The notes below the pieces were generated by a model. The model searched no databases, was not told the origin of the DNA, and was given only the letters and a program-made list of their open reading frames with translations. Both the position numbers and the translations under genes were made by a program. Below are positions 46,222-59,027 of a stretch of DNA of 64,000 bases, one piece after another (within the stretch, counting starts at the first letter, position 1; every line of letters begins with the position of its first letter). Source of the stretch: Osmia lignaria lignaria (Eukaryota; Arthropoda; Insecta; Hymenoptera; Megachilidae); contig NC_135040.1 in assembly GCF_051020975.1 (NCBI RefSeq), forward strand, positions 6,379,501 through 6,443,500, in the 5' to 3' direction.

Positions 46222-48328
46222 TAATATTTTTGAATTGTGTTCTTTAAATATTGTAAATATAAATAAGTATATTTTATAATGAATAGTTTCTTAATTTTAT
46301 TTTTTCTGCTAAATGGACATATCTTTATTCAGACATTTGCTGTATTTGGGAAATATAGGTATGCAAATTTCTTGTTCAAATCTAGTGACCAGATGATTTA
46401 CATTGCTTCAAAGATTTTTTGAAAGCAATCCTTCCATTGTAATTCTTACTTCCTCTGGACACCGATCTGATATGATCTTGGGATATTAGGGATCCCGATG
46501 CACCGGTGACGCTCTGCATTCTGATATTACGTTTACCGGGGTGTCAGAGACCCCGATGCATCGGTGGCGCTCTCTGCATACCGACTTGGTTTCATGATGG
46601 GGTGTCTGGGACCCCATAGGTCACGAGTCCTCGAAAACAAAGGAGGTAAATTGTCGTGTAGTTTCCACTGTTTCTGTATAGATGGCGCTAAGATCGAATT
46701 TTAAAAATACTTAATTTATGGCGGTATTTTTAAAATACAGGTTTGTCAAACATTTATTTTAATAGTTCTTTGGTCTCGTATTAAATAAACTCTAAAAATA
46801 TTACTTTACATAATATGTCAAATAATGGAATTAAAAAAACATACACGCATTATTTTACAGTTATTTATTTTGTTTACATAATAAGGATACTTACATAAAT
46901 GAATGAATAAGTTGTTAATTATTATAGTACAGATTTCATACAAATTATTAAAAAAAATATTAATGTTATGTATAGTCATTCTATAATAGCATTGAATCCA
47001 GATAAAAATTTCATTCTTTTCGCTTTAAATATTTCTGTTCATAAAATTTTATTAAACAATATAAATAGTTCAGTTCTGTTAACAAAAGTTACAATAAACT
47101 CAATAAAAACTTAAGTTTAATAACATATTATTTATGAATAATTAAGTTTTTATGTAAGATAAAAATTGGTCTTTAATAATAAATGCGATTTTAATATTAA
47201 ATAAAATTAAATCTATGTATAAATAAAGATTGCCACTTAAAAATATTTTAATAATCTTTTCTGATTTATACCCGATCGTTAAAACACCTTGATCATACAT
47301 TATCTTATATTTACATATATTACCCAGTCTCAATAGATATGCGAAAAGTTAATAAAACAGAGTCCAAAATTCATTGAAACGTTTAAATACATATAAAAAT
47401 GTATTTGTAATAGACATACTAATTAAACTGTATGTAATTAAATACATTAACTATAAATAATGCAAGTATAAAAAGTGATAAAACAATATAACAAACATTG
47501 TGCAGTGCATTCCTTTCACTGCTTTGTATCATACCTATTCCAATGAAATTTGAAAAAAGAAATTGCCTGGTATTGTAATTTATGTACGTTATCTTAATAT
47601 ATATGTACATAATCGTTTACTTTGCTAATACCACTACACGTTAAAGCTTATTTTTCCATCTACATATAATTGAGCGAACATTTTATTAAAGATATTGTCA
47701 ATCACAATAAATGTTGCCATTGTATTTAATTTGGATAGAATAACCATTTGTTTATACAAGTATTCATAACTGGTCCGTTTCTCTGACCAATAATGCACTG
47801 GCATGAAGGAAAATGATTGTTATACTAATTGTAAAATTGATATTAGTATTACTACTAAAGATATAATTCATTCAAAGAATATTGAAAATTAAAAAGAGAA
47901 AAACATTTTAATTCAGATTTTTTTTAAATTTTCCATTTATAATATCTGGATCCAATGCTCATCTAACATATTACCAATTATAATGGACGGAGTGGAGGAA
48001 TGCATAGGTTAAAGCCAGGGGTAAAATTTAAAACCGGGACAAATATAATTACATGATACCTTATGTTAAAACTTGTGCCAATAATCTACAGAAATAAAAC
48101 TTTTTACATTTTAAAATTACTTAGGCAAAAAATGCAATTGAATTTACAGACTTAATATTGACTAAAGTTGCTACTGGAAAAAGCTAAGGAGGATTAATTA
48201 TCCTGTTTGTAAATAAATCAGGTATATGACAAATGGCAGAAACTGTGATTCTTATTAATTCACATAAAATTAATAGAATGTCCGTATCATGTGTTTTTAC
48301 TACACAATGACAGACTTAACTTTTGTAC
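46222..48328. other. Intergenic region between NOL12 and the two-pass membrane protein
   Basis: Besides the second minisatellite array, this is AT-rich sequence with no supported gene. TAGATGGCGCTAAG at ~46680 contains AGATGGCGCT, the core of the Drosophila CTCF motif, about 60 bp after the array. Short minus-strand frames at 47142..47610 are AT-rich noise. Confidence 0.4.
46456..46622. repeat. 60-bp minisatellite array downstream of NOL12
   Basis: Two to three units with the same core as the upstream array (GGGGTGTCAGAGACCCCGATG, GGGGTGTCTGGGACCCC) and the same spacer words (CGGTGACGCTCT, ATACCGACTTG), in the same orientation, beginning about 235 bp after the NOL12 stop. Confidence 0.85.
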
Positions 48329-50168
48329 TCAACCTGGAATCTGATTAGCAATGGTATTAGGACCAGAAGAAACAGCTGAGGGAATCACAGAATCCTGCAT
48401 TAGGGTACGTGTTTCCTCCTCTTGATCAGAAAGTGGTATTGCCGAAACGTCATGGGGAGTTGTTTGTTTCAGCTTCAGTTGACTCGGCAGCTCCGTGAGT
48501 ACTGGCCCGTACTGCGAAGTGGAACCCACCAGCAAGTCAGTTGATGGATTCAAACCGCCCAACATCTTTCCTCATAGCAACGCGTATATAAGATAAAGAA
48601 ACAAACGTACGAACCAGAGCACGGATGGCTTCCAGTAAATAAAACCAAACTCAAAATATACGTTTACTAAAACCACTTTGCTTACCTGACCACTGCTTCC
48701 AACCATTCCGCTTCTTGGAGATTTGCCATGATGGAAGAAGCGGAGCCATGCCCAGACAAAACCCAACAGGAGTCCTATCAACATCATACCTGCACCTAAT
48801 GCTATGGAACTTTTTGCAGCATCTTCAACTTGTTCTTCGATATTTGTTGCAGATGTTGTTGAAGGTTCATTCATCTTTATCTATAATCATTTGTTAGCTT
48901 AGTTTTATATATCGTATAATTAAAAAATTAATAAAATTATCTCATTTTAATCTTCTAAAATGTATTTATCCTATCGGTATGAAAGTATAAAAATTAATTT
49001 TATTTAAATATTTATAAAACAGTGGGATTTGGTTATTATAATCTCTTGTTTATTTAATAACAACTATTTTTTATCCTATGCTTAATGTTATAAAAAAAGC
49101 TCCAAGTCCCAAAGCGATTATAATAAACAGATCCCACTACAGTTATACAAGAAACACAGAACAACATTAGATATAAAATAAAGAAAGGTTTCAAAACTGC
49201 TATTGGCCTTTCACTTAAATCCATAGCTAAACATAGTAAAAAAGATTAATAATAAATTATCAAAATATAAATATTTATACATCTATAAATATAACATACA
49301 GAAATATGCAACTTATCAATTAATAATGTAATGATTATACACTAAAGGGTTAAAGTTTCTGCATTTCTCAGTTTCTGAACTTAATGTTCAATTGACACAG
49401 TGGTAAAATATCGTAGGAAGTTTTCCTTTTATTGTGATTCGAGGAACAGTTATTAAAAGTGCATATTCCTTATCTCATGAATTAGTTTCATTAAATACAT
49501 GTTGAAAATATGTTTTTAAAAACTAAAATATTTATTTATATTGTAAGAAGTGATCAGTTTTAAAATTACCTGAAATTTATTTTCCTGTGACGTGCCATCA
49601 GATATAAAACTGACTAACATTGTTGTTAAACCAGCAACAAAAAACGACACAGCGACCGATAGTAATACCCATTCAAACCATCTTCTAGAACTAAGTTTAT
49701 GTCTGGATATAATCCTCCAGAAACCATTTCTTAAACCTCCACTACCTCCAGCACCATCACCTCCGCTATCATACGTATAACCCACTGTTGTGGGTTGATA
49801 AACAGCACCACTGTCTGGCATATCTTCTCGCGAAATGTACGCAATTTTTGCAATTTTATGCCCAACAACGGGCACTTTAATCACTTGCGAATCTTCGTTT
49901 AAAATCTACTAACCAATAGGTGAATAAAAAACGATTACATTGAATCTACTATGCAGAATAATACATTCTTGTTAAAGTGTCAAACTGTCAATTTTAGATT
50001 GAGGCCTGTAGTTTTTTTTTATATTTTTATTTCATTTAGTGCAATATTAATTATCCACGATTTTATTGCTATTATTCATTCGCAATGCAGATACAATGTG
50101 CACATACGATGTATAGATACGAAGACGTCACAGGACCAAAAACTTACCACGAACTCTATAAGTATCAT
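48329..50168 (-). CDS. Unrecognised protein with two predicted membrane segments
   Basis: Proposed four-exon model: 50168..50148, 49905..49570, 48880..48686 and 48565..48329, phase 0 throughout, 262 aa. The central exons are the firm part. Exon 2 has a Gly-rich linker (GGDGAGGSGGL) then a helix WVLLSVAVSFFVAGLTTMLV; exon 3 has a second helix SSIALGAGMMLIGLLLGFVW followed by AWLRFF; exon 4 is a hydrophilic Ser/Thr-rich tail. The two helices with a ~40-residue loop suggest a small two-pass membrane protein. The first exon (MILIEFV) rests only on splice signals. An alternative is translation from the internal Met at 49823 (MPDSGAVYQP). The final codons include a possible donor (CCAG|GTTGAG), so the C-terminus may also differ. 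I do not recognise the family. Confidence 0.65.
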
Positions 50169-50790
50169 GAGATAAAGTTGTATGGACCTGTATGATCACA
50201 TCCCGTCAGGGGTTGCTGTTGTCGCGGTTGTAAATTATACCAAGAACACGTGATGAATGGAGGCAAGTATAAATCTGAAAAATTAGTTATTATTATTAAG
50301 AATTTAAGGCAAAGAAACAATATTTTCTCATGATTGTTTTTTAAAAATATTCTTTATACTATTATACACCGCCGTACAAAGCCAGAAACTTCAGAAAAAC
50401 TACATTTTTATAGAAGAAAATCTTTTGCAATTTTTTCTAAAAAGCGCTCTTAGAATGTTTTATCAACAAATGTCTAAATACTTTGCGTGAAAAATATGTA
50501 TATTTATCCCTTTCCTCTTTTTCTCTACAAATAAAATTCAACATTTCTTTGTTGAAGCCTCTTCAATGTGCGTTTAATTATAGAATAGAGCACCATATGT
50601 AAAATTTCAAAATGACTGAATGCAGTATATTAAATTCTTCTGCTTTATGAAGTTTCTATTTTTATTCTGAAATTAAATAAGTTTGTTCATCAAACTGCGA
50701 ATTCAAATGTTTTCATTCTTATTTATAACAATTATTATACTATAATTGAATTATAGTGATATTGAAATTACGTTCTTCGTTTATAGGCAC

Positions 50791-51161
50791 TCACTCACTC
50801 ACTAATTTCGCCCCTAAAGGGGTCGGCGCTTTTGGGGACTTATCTGTCCCCATATTGCCCAACAAGCGCTATCGTCCACGCGCATCGGGGATGGGCTGGC
50901 AGCACCGCCAACCCCAAAACTCGCGCATTGTTTAAATTTCTCCCTCTTTTCCTCTCGATACTTTTACTTCTGTATACTTGTCCATACTTTTAGATCCTAT
51001 ACTCAATCCATACTTTTAGTGTCCGCTCATCTTAATCGGTGTGTGTGTGCGTGTGCGTGCATGTGTATATGTATGTGTCTGTGTGACCCCTTTTAGTCGC
51101 CTCTTACGACAGGCAGGGGATACCGTGGCCGTATTCTAAACCCCCCGAGCCATAGGGGCCG
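50791..51161. mobile_element. Retroposon-like insertion (371 bp) with 12-bp target-site duplication
   Basis: The insert is flanked on both sides by GTTTATAGGCAC (50779..50790 and 51162..51173). It begins with a TCAC repeat (TCACTCACTCACTAATTTCG) and ends with CGACAGGCAGGGGATACCGT...CATAGGGGCCG, a GC-rich 3' end widespread in insect short retroelements. A TG/GTGC-rich microsatellite lies at ~51041..51085. It has no long ORF. The length and exact duplication fit a SINE or severely truncated LINE; the superfamily is not assigned. Confidence 0.75.
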
Positions 51162-51339
51162 GTTTATAGGCACAAAGATAATAAACAAAATCAGCGATAA
51201 AAGCGAACATGTTTAATAACGTTCACCTTTGCCCGATGCTGTTTCTCCTCCGTAGCCGTATGTAAACATAACAGAGTGCAAGTCACCCCCGCCCCCCACC
51301 ACTGTTTTATACTATATAACTGTTTTATAGGTAGGATTC

Positions 51340-51859
51340 ACCATTGGTAGTCGAACGTAGCCGAGTATAACCGAAGAGAAACGATCCTTAACACCACTTC
51401 AGAGACTGGATTTCGTACGAACAGCCTGAGCTTGCGCGGTGCTTTCGAAAGGCGCGTCCTGGCTTGCTCGGTTTCTCTACACTCGTTAGCTTTTACTCGT
51501 CGACGAGCTTTCGTGCTGGAGTGTGCGCGTCTAGTCGAACCGAGAAAGAAAAAGAATTTAAAAAAAAAAAAAAAAAAACAGTATTCCTGTTTGCGTTCGA
51601 TTTAGTCGGCACGAATTAATTTCTTTTTTTAACAGACGAGTCATTCGAACCGGAAACGGTCGATAGAGTCGTTTAGCTCGCGAAAATGTAACGGTTGAGT
51701 GGATCAGTTGTCTGGAAATTAGCTTCGTCGAATGAAGATCACATCCCGTATTACGGATCGCGAGTGAAGCATCTTGCGGAGGAGCTCCCATGGCGTGAAA
51801 ATCGGAAGCACAGTTCAACGATATTTCATTACGGAAGTTTGAAGCTTGATAACAATCAG
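51340..51859 (+). other. Candidate 5' UTR exon of the gene at 59893
   Basis: A CpG-containing, less AT-rich stretch on the plus strand ends in a good donor (AACAATCAG|GTATGTT) at 51859. It has stops in the useful frames, so it would be untranslated. The next convincing plus-strand acceptor attached to a gene is at 59891 (TGTTGCAG|G-ATG). An ~8-kb leader intron joining the two is plausible but only inferred. The left edge is approximate. An 18-bp A-run occurs at ~51561. Confidence 0.35.
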
Positions 51860-54800
51860 GTATGTTCAAGCTCGTTTTGTTCTATTTTAGTTAGATCCAG
51901 TTGGTTAGCCAGCTGCTGGATTTACGACCTAGCTGCTTAACTACCTTGCTTGATTACCGGCTTTTCTTAGTACTTTTGGTTTTATACTATAGTGATATTT
52001 TTATAGTTATATACAGTGATTTTTTGAAGGATGATGTAATTTGGCACTAGCTTTTCAACTTCATTTTTTTAAATTTATAATTGAACGATTACTACTGAAT
52101 AATTTTTTTTACTACTTTGTTATACTCAACTACATTAACAATTTGCATTTTATGCAAAATTACCGTTGATCATTTAATTGACTACACATATACATCTGTA
52201 CGACGCAGTACGTTGTTGGTCTCCCTTTTAACCTTTCCTTCAGTACTACTTAACTATTACGATCTATGAATTTTAGTGTATTTTTTTATCTGTCATGACT
52301 TTTATTATGAGTATTGGTAAATTCTTCTCTAATTCTGAACATTACGCGTATGTTAAAGGAATTATATTAAAAAAATTAAAATTTTGTTTTACATATTTAA
52401 GTAGTAATAGCTACATGAACTTTCCAACCTTCGGACGGTGGACCATGGAGATAGCCACAATTTCAATTTTATTTTATTTCATATCATTTTCATTTTTTCG
52501 AATTTGTTTACAACGCGGTTATAAAAAGACAAAAAAAAATGTGTAGTAGTATAATATTCTTAACTACTTGTTATGTTGTAAGAAAGGTGTTAAAGTGTTG
52601 CAACCTTCTCGATTTTTTCAAATTTTAATAATTTTGAAGTTAACAGTAGTTTAATTGCAAGTCATTAATTATACCAAGCAAAAAATGTTAAAATTAATCT
52701 CATTTATTAGTATAATTTTCTTACATCTTTAAACGTGCTCGTTTTGGCGCAAAAAAATTTAGAAATTTTCTGTGGCACAGAGCATCGACGACGCGCCCCT
52801 ATGATGAGCCTTGACGTCGCGTCGGTGCGAGGCGGTTGCCTGATCACGGGGCGTCCTTCGTTTTCTTACATTTCAATATCTCATAGGGAATAATCCCGAA
52901 TTCGCAAATTTAAAAAATTATGAAACATTATAAATATGTAGGCGATGTTCTCCTAATGAAAACGCAATTTTGGTCTAAACAGGTTAAAATCGCTTTTAAA
53001 ATTTTGGTCGTTTTACGTTTTCTCCTTTTTCTTCGAAACCCTTAGAAATACTATGATTATTCTAGTATAACTTACCGTTTTACTTTTTTAAAAAACTTAC
53101 AAAATAAACCAAAAATCACTTCACCAATTAAGGCTTACAATGCTTGCAATTAGACCTGGTGCAAACGAGCAACTTGTTGACGAGATTTCGCTCCGGAGAC
53201 ACCGTGAGATTCGGTGGACGAGCGATGTGACGTTGTATCAATGAACGTAACTATTCACACGTGACAATAACAGCAGGGGAGTGACATTGTAAACCTGGAA
53301 CAAAATGAACGCATACACGTACAGTAGTCGTTCGATATAAATTCTCTACACATTTGAGGCTCTAAAAATGGAAATGAGGTATGACATCAGATCAGGGATT
53401 CGATGAACGCGTTCAATAAGGTCTAATTATCTGTTCCGGGGATAGGCAAGCAATCATGCACAAAGAATTGGGGGCTTGAATCGACCGATATCAAAAATTA
53501 GAACAGTTCAGTAATTGTGCTGGTTAAATGACTCGCATTGCAAGGACTGACCTGGCCCATTTAGGGCTGCGGAGCGCTATTTATATACCCGCGGGTAACC
53601 TCGCGAGTTGCGAGAACGCGGTTCTATGGGTTTGCCATCTGGCGGCCGCGGAGGTGTTATCATGGTTGCGGGCCTACAGGGGCCCGCGCCTTTCGCCCCT
53701 TACAAGGCAATACGTGATATAAATATAACACAAAACAATAACTTATCAACAATAGTAATTATACTAAACAAAGTACTTATGATTATATTTACGAGTTGAT
53801 AGAGTATAAAATGTGTTTAATACAATTCCCTCAATCTATTATTTGTTTGTATAATACCTGAACTATCATTAGATTCTTAACTCACTTTGACGTGAACATT
53901 GGCAGCCGATAAACAAATGTTAAAACTATCACGGATTTACCAGAGTTAAACTAACCTAACCTACATTTATTTTCTCGCATTCAGTCAGAGTTAGTAACGG
54001 CAATAAATACATAAACGGCGCATTCAAGAATGCTAATGTAAATTGGAACGGTGATATGGCGTGTCTGTCTTTCGAGGAGCACAATGGCAAACAAAAAGAA
54101 CTGGCAGACTGCCAAACTGGAAATAGCGAAAAATAAGCCGCGATCGAGGTTTACATAATGTCAAAAGAATATTGTCCACCGAACGAAGAAAATTCATGCG
54201 ACAAATCTGAAACGTATGCTTGCTAGTTTACACGATGCGTTGTGTTGAACAAAAAGTGGTATCAGATTTTATTGATAAACAACAAACTTTCACGGTAAAG
54301 TAAGCAAGTTGATACATGTGGTACGTCTGGTGTCGTATGTTAAAAACGAACGTCGCGTCGTATAGTTCTGTATAGTTTTGACTTCTTTTTATGAGCTATT
54401 CGCGTTTCACACGGTAACCTTGCTGTTACTCTAACGAAACATTAGGTTGTAAAACGTTAAATGGATGACATAAAGACATTATAAAAAAGATACTTATTCT
54501 ATGCCAATGTGAAGGTTAATATTTGATAAAAATGATTCAACTACAAATTGCAGAATTCAAAATTGCCAAAAAATGCCTCTTTTCTATAAAAAGTCAAGTT
54601 CACCTTGGTCTTTTTAAATAACAGGATGTATTTTTGAAGCTTAAAGTTTGTTAAAAATGAATATTCAATTCAAATACATATTCTGCGAATATCGAATTAA
54701 TTTTATTGTTCAGAATTTGTGTAGATTTTAAAATGTAAAATTTGATTGTGATACTATTCCTACAATTTTCACTGGGGCAACAGAAATTCATAATTAAAAA

Positions 54801-57800
54801 GAATAATAATAATAAACGTGACGAAAATTTCATCATTAATGCAATCCATGAATCATACAAAAAGAAATAATTAACGATAGTATAAACAAATGAGAAATTA
54901 TCATTGTCCATAACAATGAAGATGAAGATGGAAGATCAGCCAGCAGTAGATTAATTAGCAACGTTCAATGACAACTCTAATAATGATTCAAGAATAAACC
55001 CGTGGGTCTTTTCGAGTGGCTTTACAAGTTTATCGCTTCTTTGGCGATCTTTTGCGAAGTGGAAGCAACAGTTTTCAGCTGCCTTTGTCTCCCCTGAGTT
55101 TCTGTTCTTGTCGGACACACGTGACAATAGCTCGAAAGTTTCTCTCTTCCCTCCGATCGTGTTTACCCTTCTGTTCTTGTCAGCTAATCGTTTAACAGTT
55201 TACTGGAAGGATTGTGTGAATATGCCTCGTTAATCATAATACGTCCGAACGCTTTGTAAGTCAGCTGAACAATGTCTTGTTATCATTGAACGACAAATAA
55301 GAAAAATTTCTTGTTATTGGACAGATTATCAAAGGATATTTAAGAAATTTTGTTTTGGATAAGAAAAACAAAATATACTTTTTAAAATCGTTGAATTTAT
55401 TTCAACGCCCTGTAGTCACACATGAAAAAAAAATTGAAGATGATATTAAAAAATTATTTTTAAAAAATGACAGAAACTCTGAAATTGTATCCTCTACGAA
55501 AAAGAAATTCAGTTGTATAACTGTTTTTACAAAAAAATGAAAATGAAGATTTATGACGGATCCAGAATAAATGACAATAGCATAATAACGAGAAAATTAT
55601 GTAAATTTCAATTAAATTAGCATAACATAATGCATTGAGAAAAGAATTGCTGAAAATGAAATTTGTATAAAAATTTATTGAAAAGAAGATATTTAATGCA
55701 ACTTTGTAAAAAACAATAAATTTTAAACAAATAGGTATTCATTTTTATAATTTAAATTTCCGTTTCAAGTTACTAGTTTTATATTTTTCCAAGTAATAAA
55801 ATTGTTTTCATCGTTTTTGTTCGGTTTAATTTCAATAAGTGTACACATGCATTGACCTGTTATCACGTGAGCGCACCTGGCTTGCCAAGAAATTATTAAT
55901 TAGCTATGGGCGAGGATTTGGCATCGTGCCGCGTTTGCAAGTAAAAAAATTATGAGGTTGCATTAGAACAGTCGCCTGTTGCGCGCCAGACTTAGATGAA
56001 AAATCTATTGATTATATTAAATCTATTGATTATGGAATTTTATTTCCATTATAAAAACTCTATACAGGGTGTTCCATGCAACTGCTCGTTAATTTCCTCC
56101 CACGTAATTCCCTGCTAGAAGCGTCTTGTGCCTACACGCGTGTATGTACTTCATTGTTTCACCTAGATAGCCGATTAATACTATTGACGCTCGATAATTT
56201 CGCGCTTATTAGAAAGACCCTCCTCTAGACCCCCGATAGTAGAGAATTATCAAGCGGGCACTGTACCCGTTCTGCAGATGGGCAGAGAAGAGGAGGCAAA
56301 GGATAGCAAGATATAGGATGGATAATGAAATATGAAGGTGGAAAAGTGGTGAGATAAGAATGATAGAGGATGTACAGTATATGGGGTGGAGTAAGGGACA
56401 TGCCTGTACGCATTGAATGTATGCATAAAAAGAAAGAGAGAAGGACGTAAGAGAAGATGAGAGCCATATTGACAAAAAATCCCTGAGGAGGATGAGATAA
56501 ATGGAAGATGAGAGACAGATTAGACGGGGATAAAATTATTTTGAAAGTCAGCATAGGAGGATAACTCAGTTGTGGCCTCTCGTCCTTATACCTGCTGAGC
56601 ATGAATTAAACATGAAAGCCTAAAATAATGAATAATTTGATACGAATCGGTTACGACTTCGGTTACTATGACGATATTGAAGGTTTCCACGCATAAGCCA
56701 TGTTCTTGCGAAGTTATGTTCTAACATCCCACCAACATTACAGCTAACTTCATCAGGGATTTGAGGACACACTGATATTGTATTAATACATATCTTAGTA
56801 GTTCGTAACATTTCGGGAAAGTAACTCGTTCATAGTTAAAGGTCAACAGGTGTAACGCTAGTATTTCCAGAGGAGTAGAAGCGAAACACAGAAAAGTAAT
56901 TCAAGGTTTTCGGACCTAATTCTTACAGAAACGTCTAACGATTATAATATTTATACTTAGGAGAAGTATACCCATCGACGTGCAGAGGATTTTTAGGAAA
57001 AATTGTAAAAAAATTTCTTTTACAAAAAATAAGGTAAATAAGGTTTTGAAAGCCAAATTGCAAAATCGGGCTCTGTACGCCCCTGTATAATTGTATGAAG
57101 AATATTTTAAGAAAGGAATCATGAGAAAATATTGCTTCTTCGCTTAAAAATCTTTGAACTACGAGATCGATAAATTTGAGATGTTTTATGTTTCCTTCCT
57201 CGGTGAAAGATTTCCACCATCAGCACCATTAGCTCCCATCACAAAATGTTGCATGGTGTTCACAAGTCGAATTAGTATAATATATGTATATATCTATACG
57301 GCGTCACTACCGACTGACTCCTTTCCCTACTATTCCCCTGAAATTCCTTTCATCCCTCGATCCGATAACGTTAAATCTGATTCACGTCAATGTTCGCGGA
57401 ATTGCAACAAAATTTCACGTACGGACACCATACAAACGTTACCCGACACATTAATTTTATCGACCCCGAGTAGGGTAAACAAGTTGGATAAAGGGATGTC
57501 ACGCGAATTGACACTGCCTAACCATGTGTACCCTTTGAAGATGAGTATTTTATTTACCGCTCTAAATAAGAGGGAATCCTATGACAAATTTATTCGATGA
57601 AAAGTGAGTCCTCTATGTCAATTGTAAAGATCAATATAATACACTAGTCGGATATCGATAAGCTATCAAAGCATTGTTCGAAGTTACATGGCATCCATAA
57701 AAGGTGATAATTCCAATGTAGCAATTAGCGTTAATAGGAATTAATATACATTCACGCAAAAGTACCTTAATAATTTTTGTAATTTAATACAAAAAATCTG

Positions 57801-58840
57801 AAATTTGTTATTTTCATAGATTTAATTGTTTTGGTATGAAAATGAATGAAATAATGGATGCAAAACTTTATTTGCCAGTTGTAGAATCAATAGTAGTAGA
57901 ATTTTTAATTATAACCTAGATTCCACTTATCCGATTTGAAAAATTCAAGTTGAGGGTTGTTCGAAATGAAATTACCTACAACTTCTGAAATTTAAAAAAA
58001 TCACACTTCTAGAGAGAGGAAAAAAAATTCTATTTTACACTATATCTGAAAAAATGGAATAATTTCCAAATAATTTCAATAACTTTTCAATAATTTTAAT
58101 AATATCAAATAATTTCAATTAAAATCAATATATTCAATATGAAAGAGCGAAGAATTGCTCAGTCCAGTGCATCGCAATAAATAAACATCATCCGACCATC
58201 ATTGTTCAACGGTAAAAGGATAAATGCAAGTATTATACATAAATGGGAGGATAACAGATGTACGTTTTCTGCAAAGTGACGATTCGTCGAAACATCCTCG
58301 GAATCTGGCGTTTCGCATAAGAATTAAGGTCATCGTAGGGGACTTGGCCGTTAATTTCCTTCTTCCTTCCCGAGCGACAGAGCGTCGTGCCGCCTAAGGT
58401 TCTACACAAGTTCACGCACTGGTGCACGTGTACACGTATGACCCCGTTGCACACAGTGCACTATCCGACGCCGTGGACTTTGCGTTTGCGTTCCGCAAAA
58501 GGGGATGAGGATGGTTTATTGATCGGTTGAGGAGGAAACGATTCTGCGTCCCACACCTCCTGATCGCGAAACCAGCGGGAAGAATCCGCAGACACCGATG
58601 AAATTCATCTCATCTTTCGTCATATTTACTTTTCCTCGTCTAACAGACACCTAGGGTGCGCGTGTCCCAATTACGGTGACTTTAAGTCACTTTTGCAAAA
58701 CAGTACCATGTTCTTAAAATCAATATCTATTTCTTCCTTCCCGACAGGGTCATTTAAATACATATAAAGGTTTTATAACAGGGACAAGCTCTGTAATTGG
58801 TACATTTAGCCAGTATGAACAAAATCCAGCAAACGTGAAT
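51860..58840. other. Long gene-poor stretch (probable intron or regulatory DNA)
   Basis: About 7 kb without a supported gene. Distinct patches: a CpG-rich block at 52765..52860; a GC-rich islet at 53545..53700 with TATTTATATA and a CTCF-like TGCCATCTGGCGG; CAGTAGTCGTTCGATATAAA at 53323, similar to CAGTAGCCGTTCGATAATTC at 63807; a purine-rich segment at 56215..56520; TACAGGGTGTTCC at 56063, like a small transposon end. The 148-codon frame at 57154..57600 has no recognisable domain. Confidence 0.45.
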
Positions 58841-59027
58841 TTAACCCTTGAACAGCGGAGCCTGAGTCAAATCGTGACCGAAATTTACGAAACATATACT
58901 TAATTCGTATATTAATTATCCTTAATTAATATTGGAAATGTATGAAATTTATAAAATGAAAATAATATGAAATAGAAAATTAAATTAGAATTGGGATTCT
59001 CTCCATGGTCCGCCGTCCGAGGGTTAA
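58841..59027. mobile_element. piggyBac-like MITE (family C, copy 1)
   Basis: Bounded by TTAACCCTTGAACAGCGGAG and CCGCCGTCCGAGGGTTAA, inverted ends with TTAA at both edges, 187 bp. TTAA targets with CCC-starting termini are characteristic of piggyBac-class transposition. A clear relative lies at 61942..62116 in the same orientation, sharing GGAGCCTG at the left and CTCTCCATGGTCCGCCGT at the right. Confidence 0.8.

Noticed and set aside
51558..51940. Frames of 81-103 codons on both strands near 51.7 kb
   Set aside because: No ATG in the plus frame at the stated start and no conserved domain; more likely an untranslated exon.
57154..57600. 148-codon plus-strand frame
   Set aside because: No domain, low-complexity composition, no splice context and no ATG-supported start; treated as chance.
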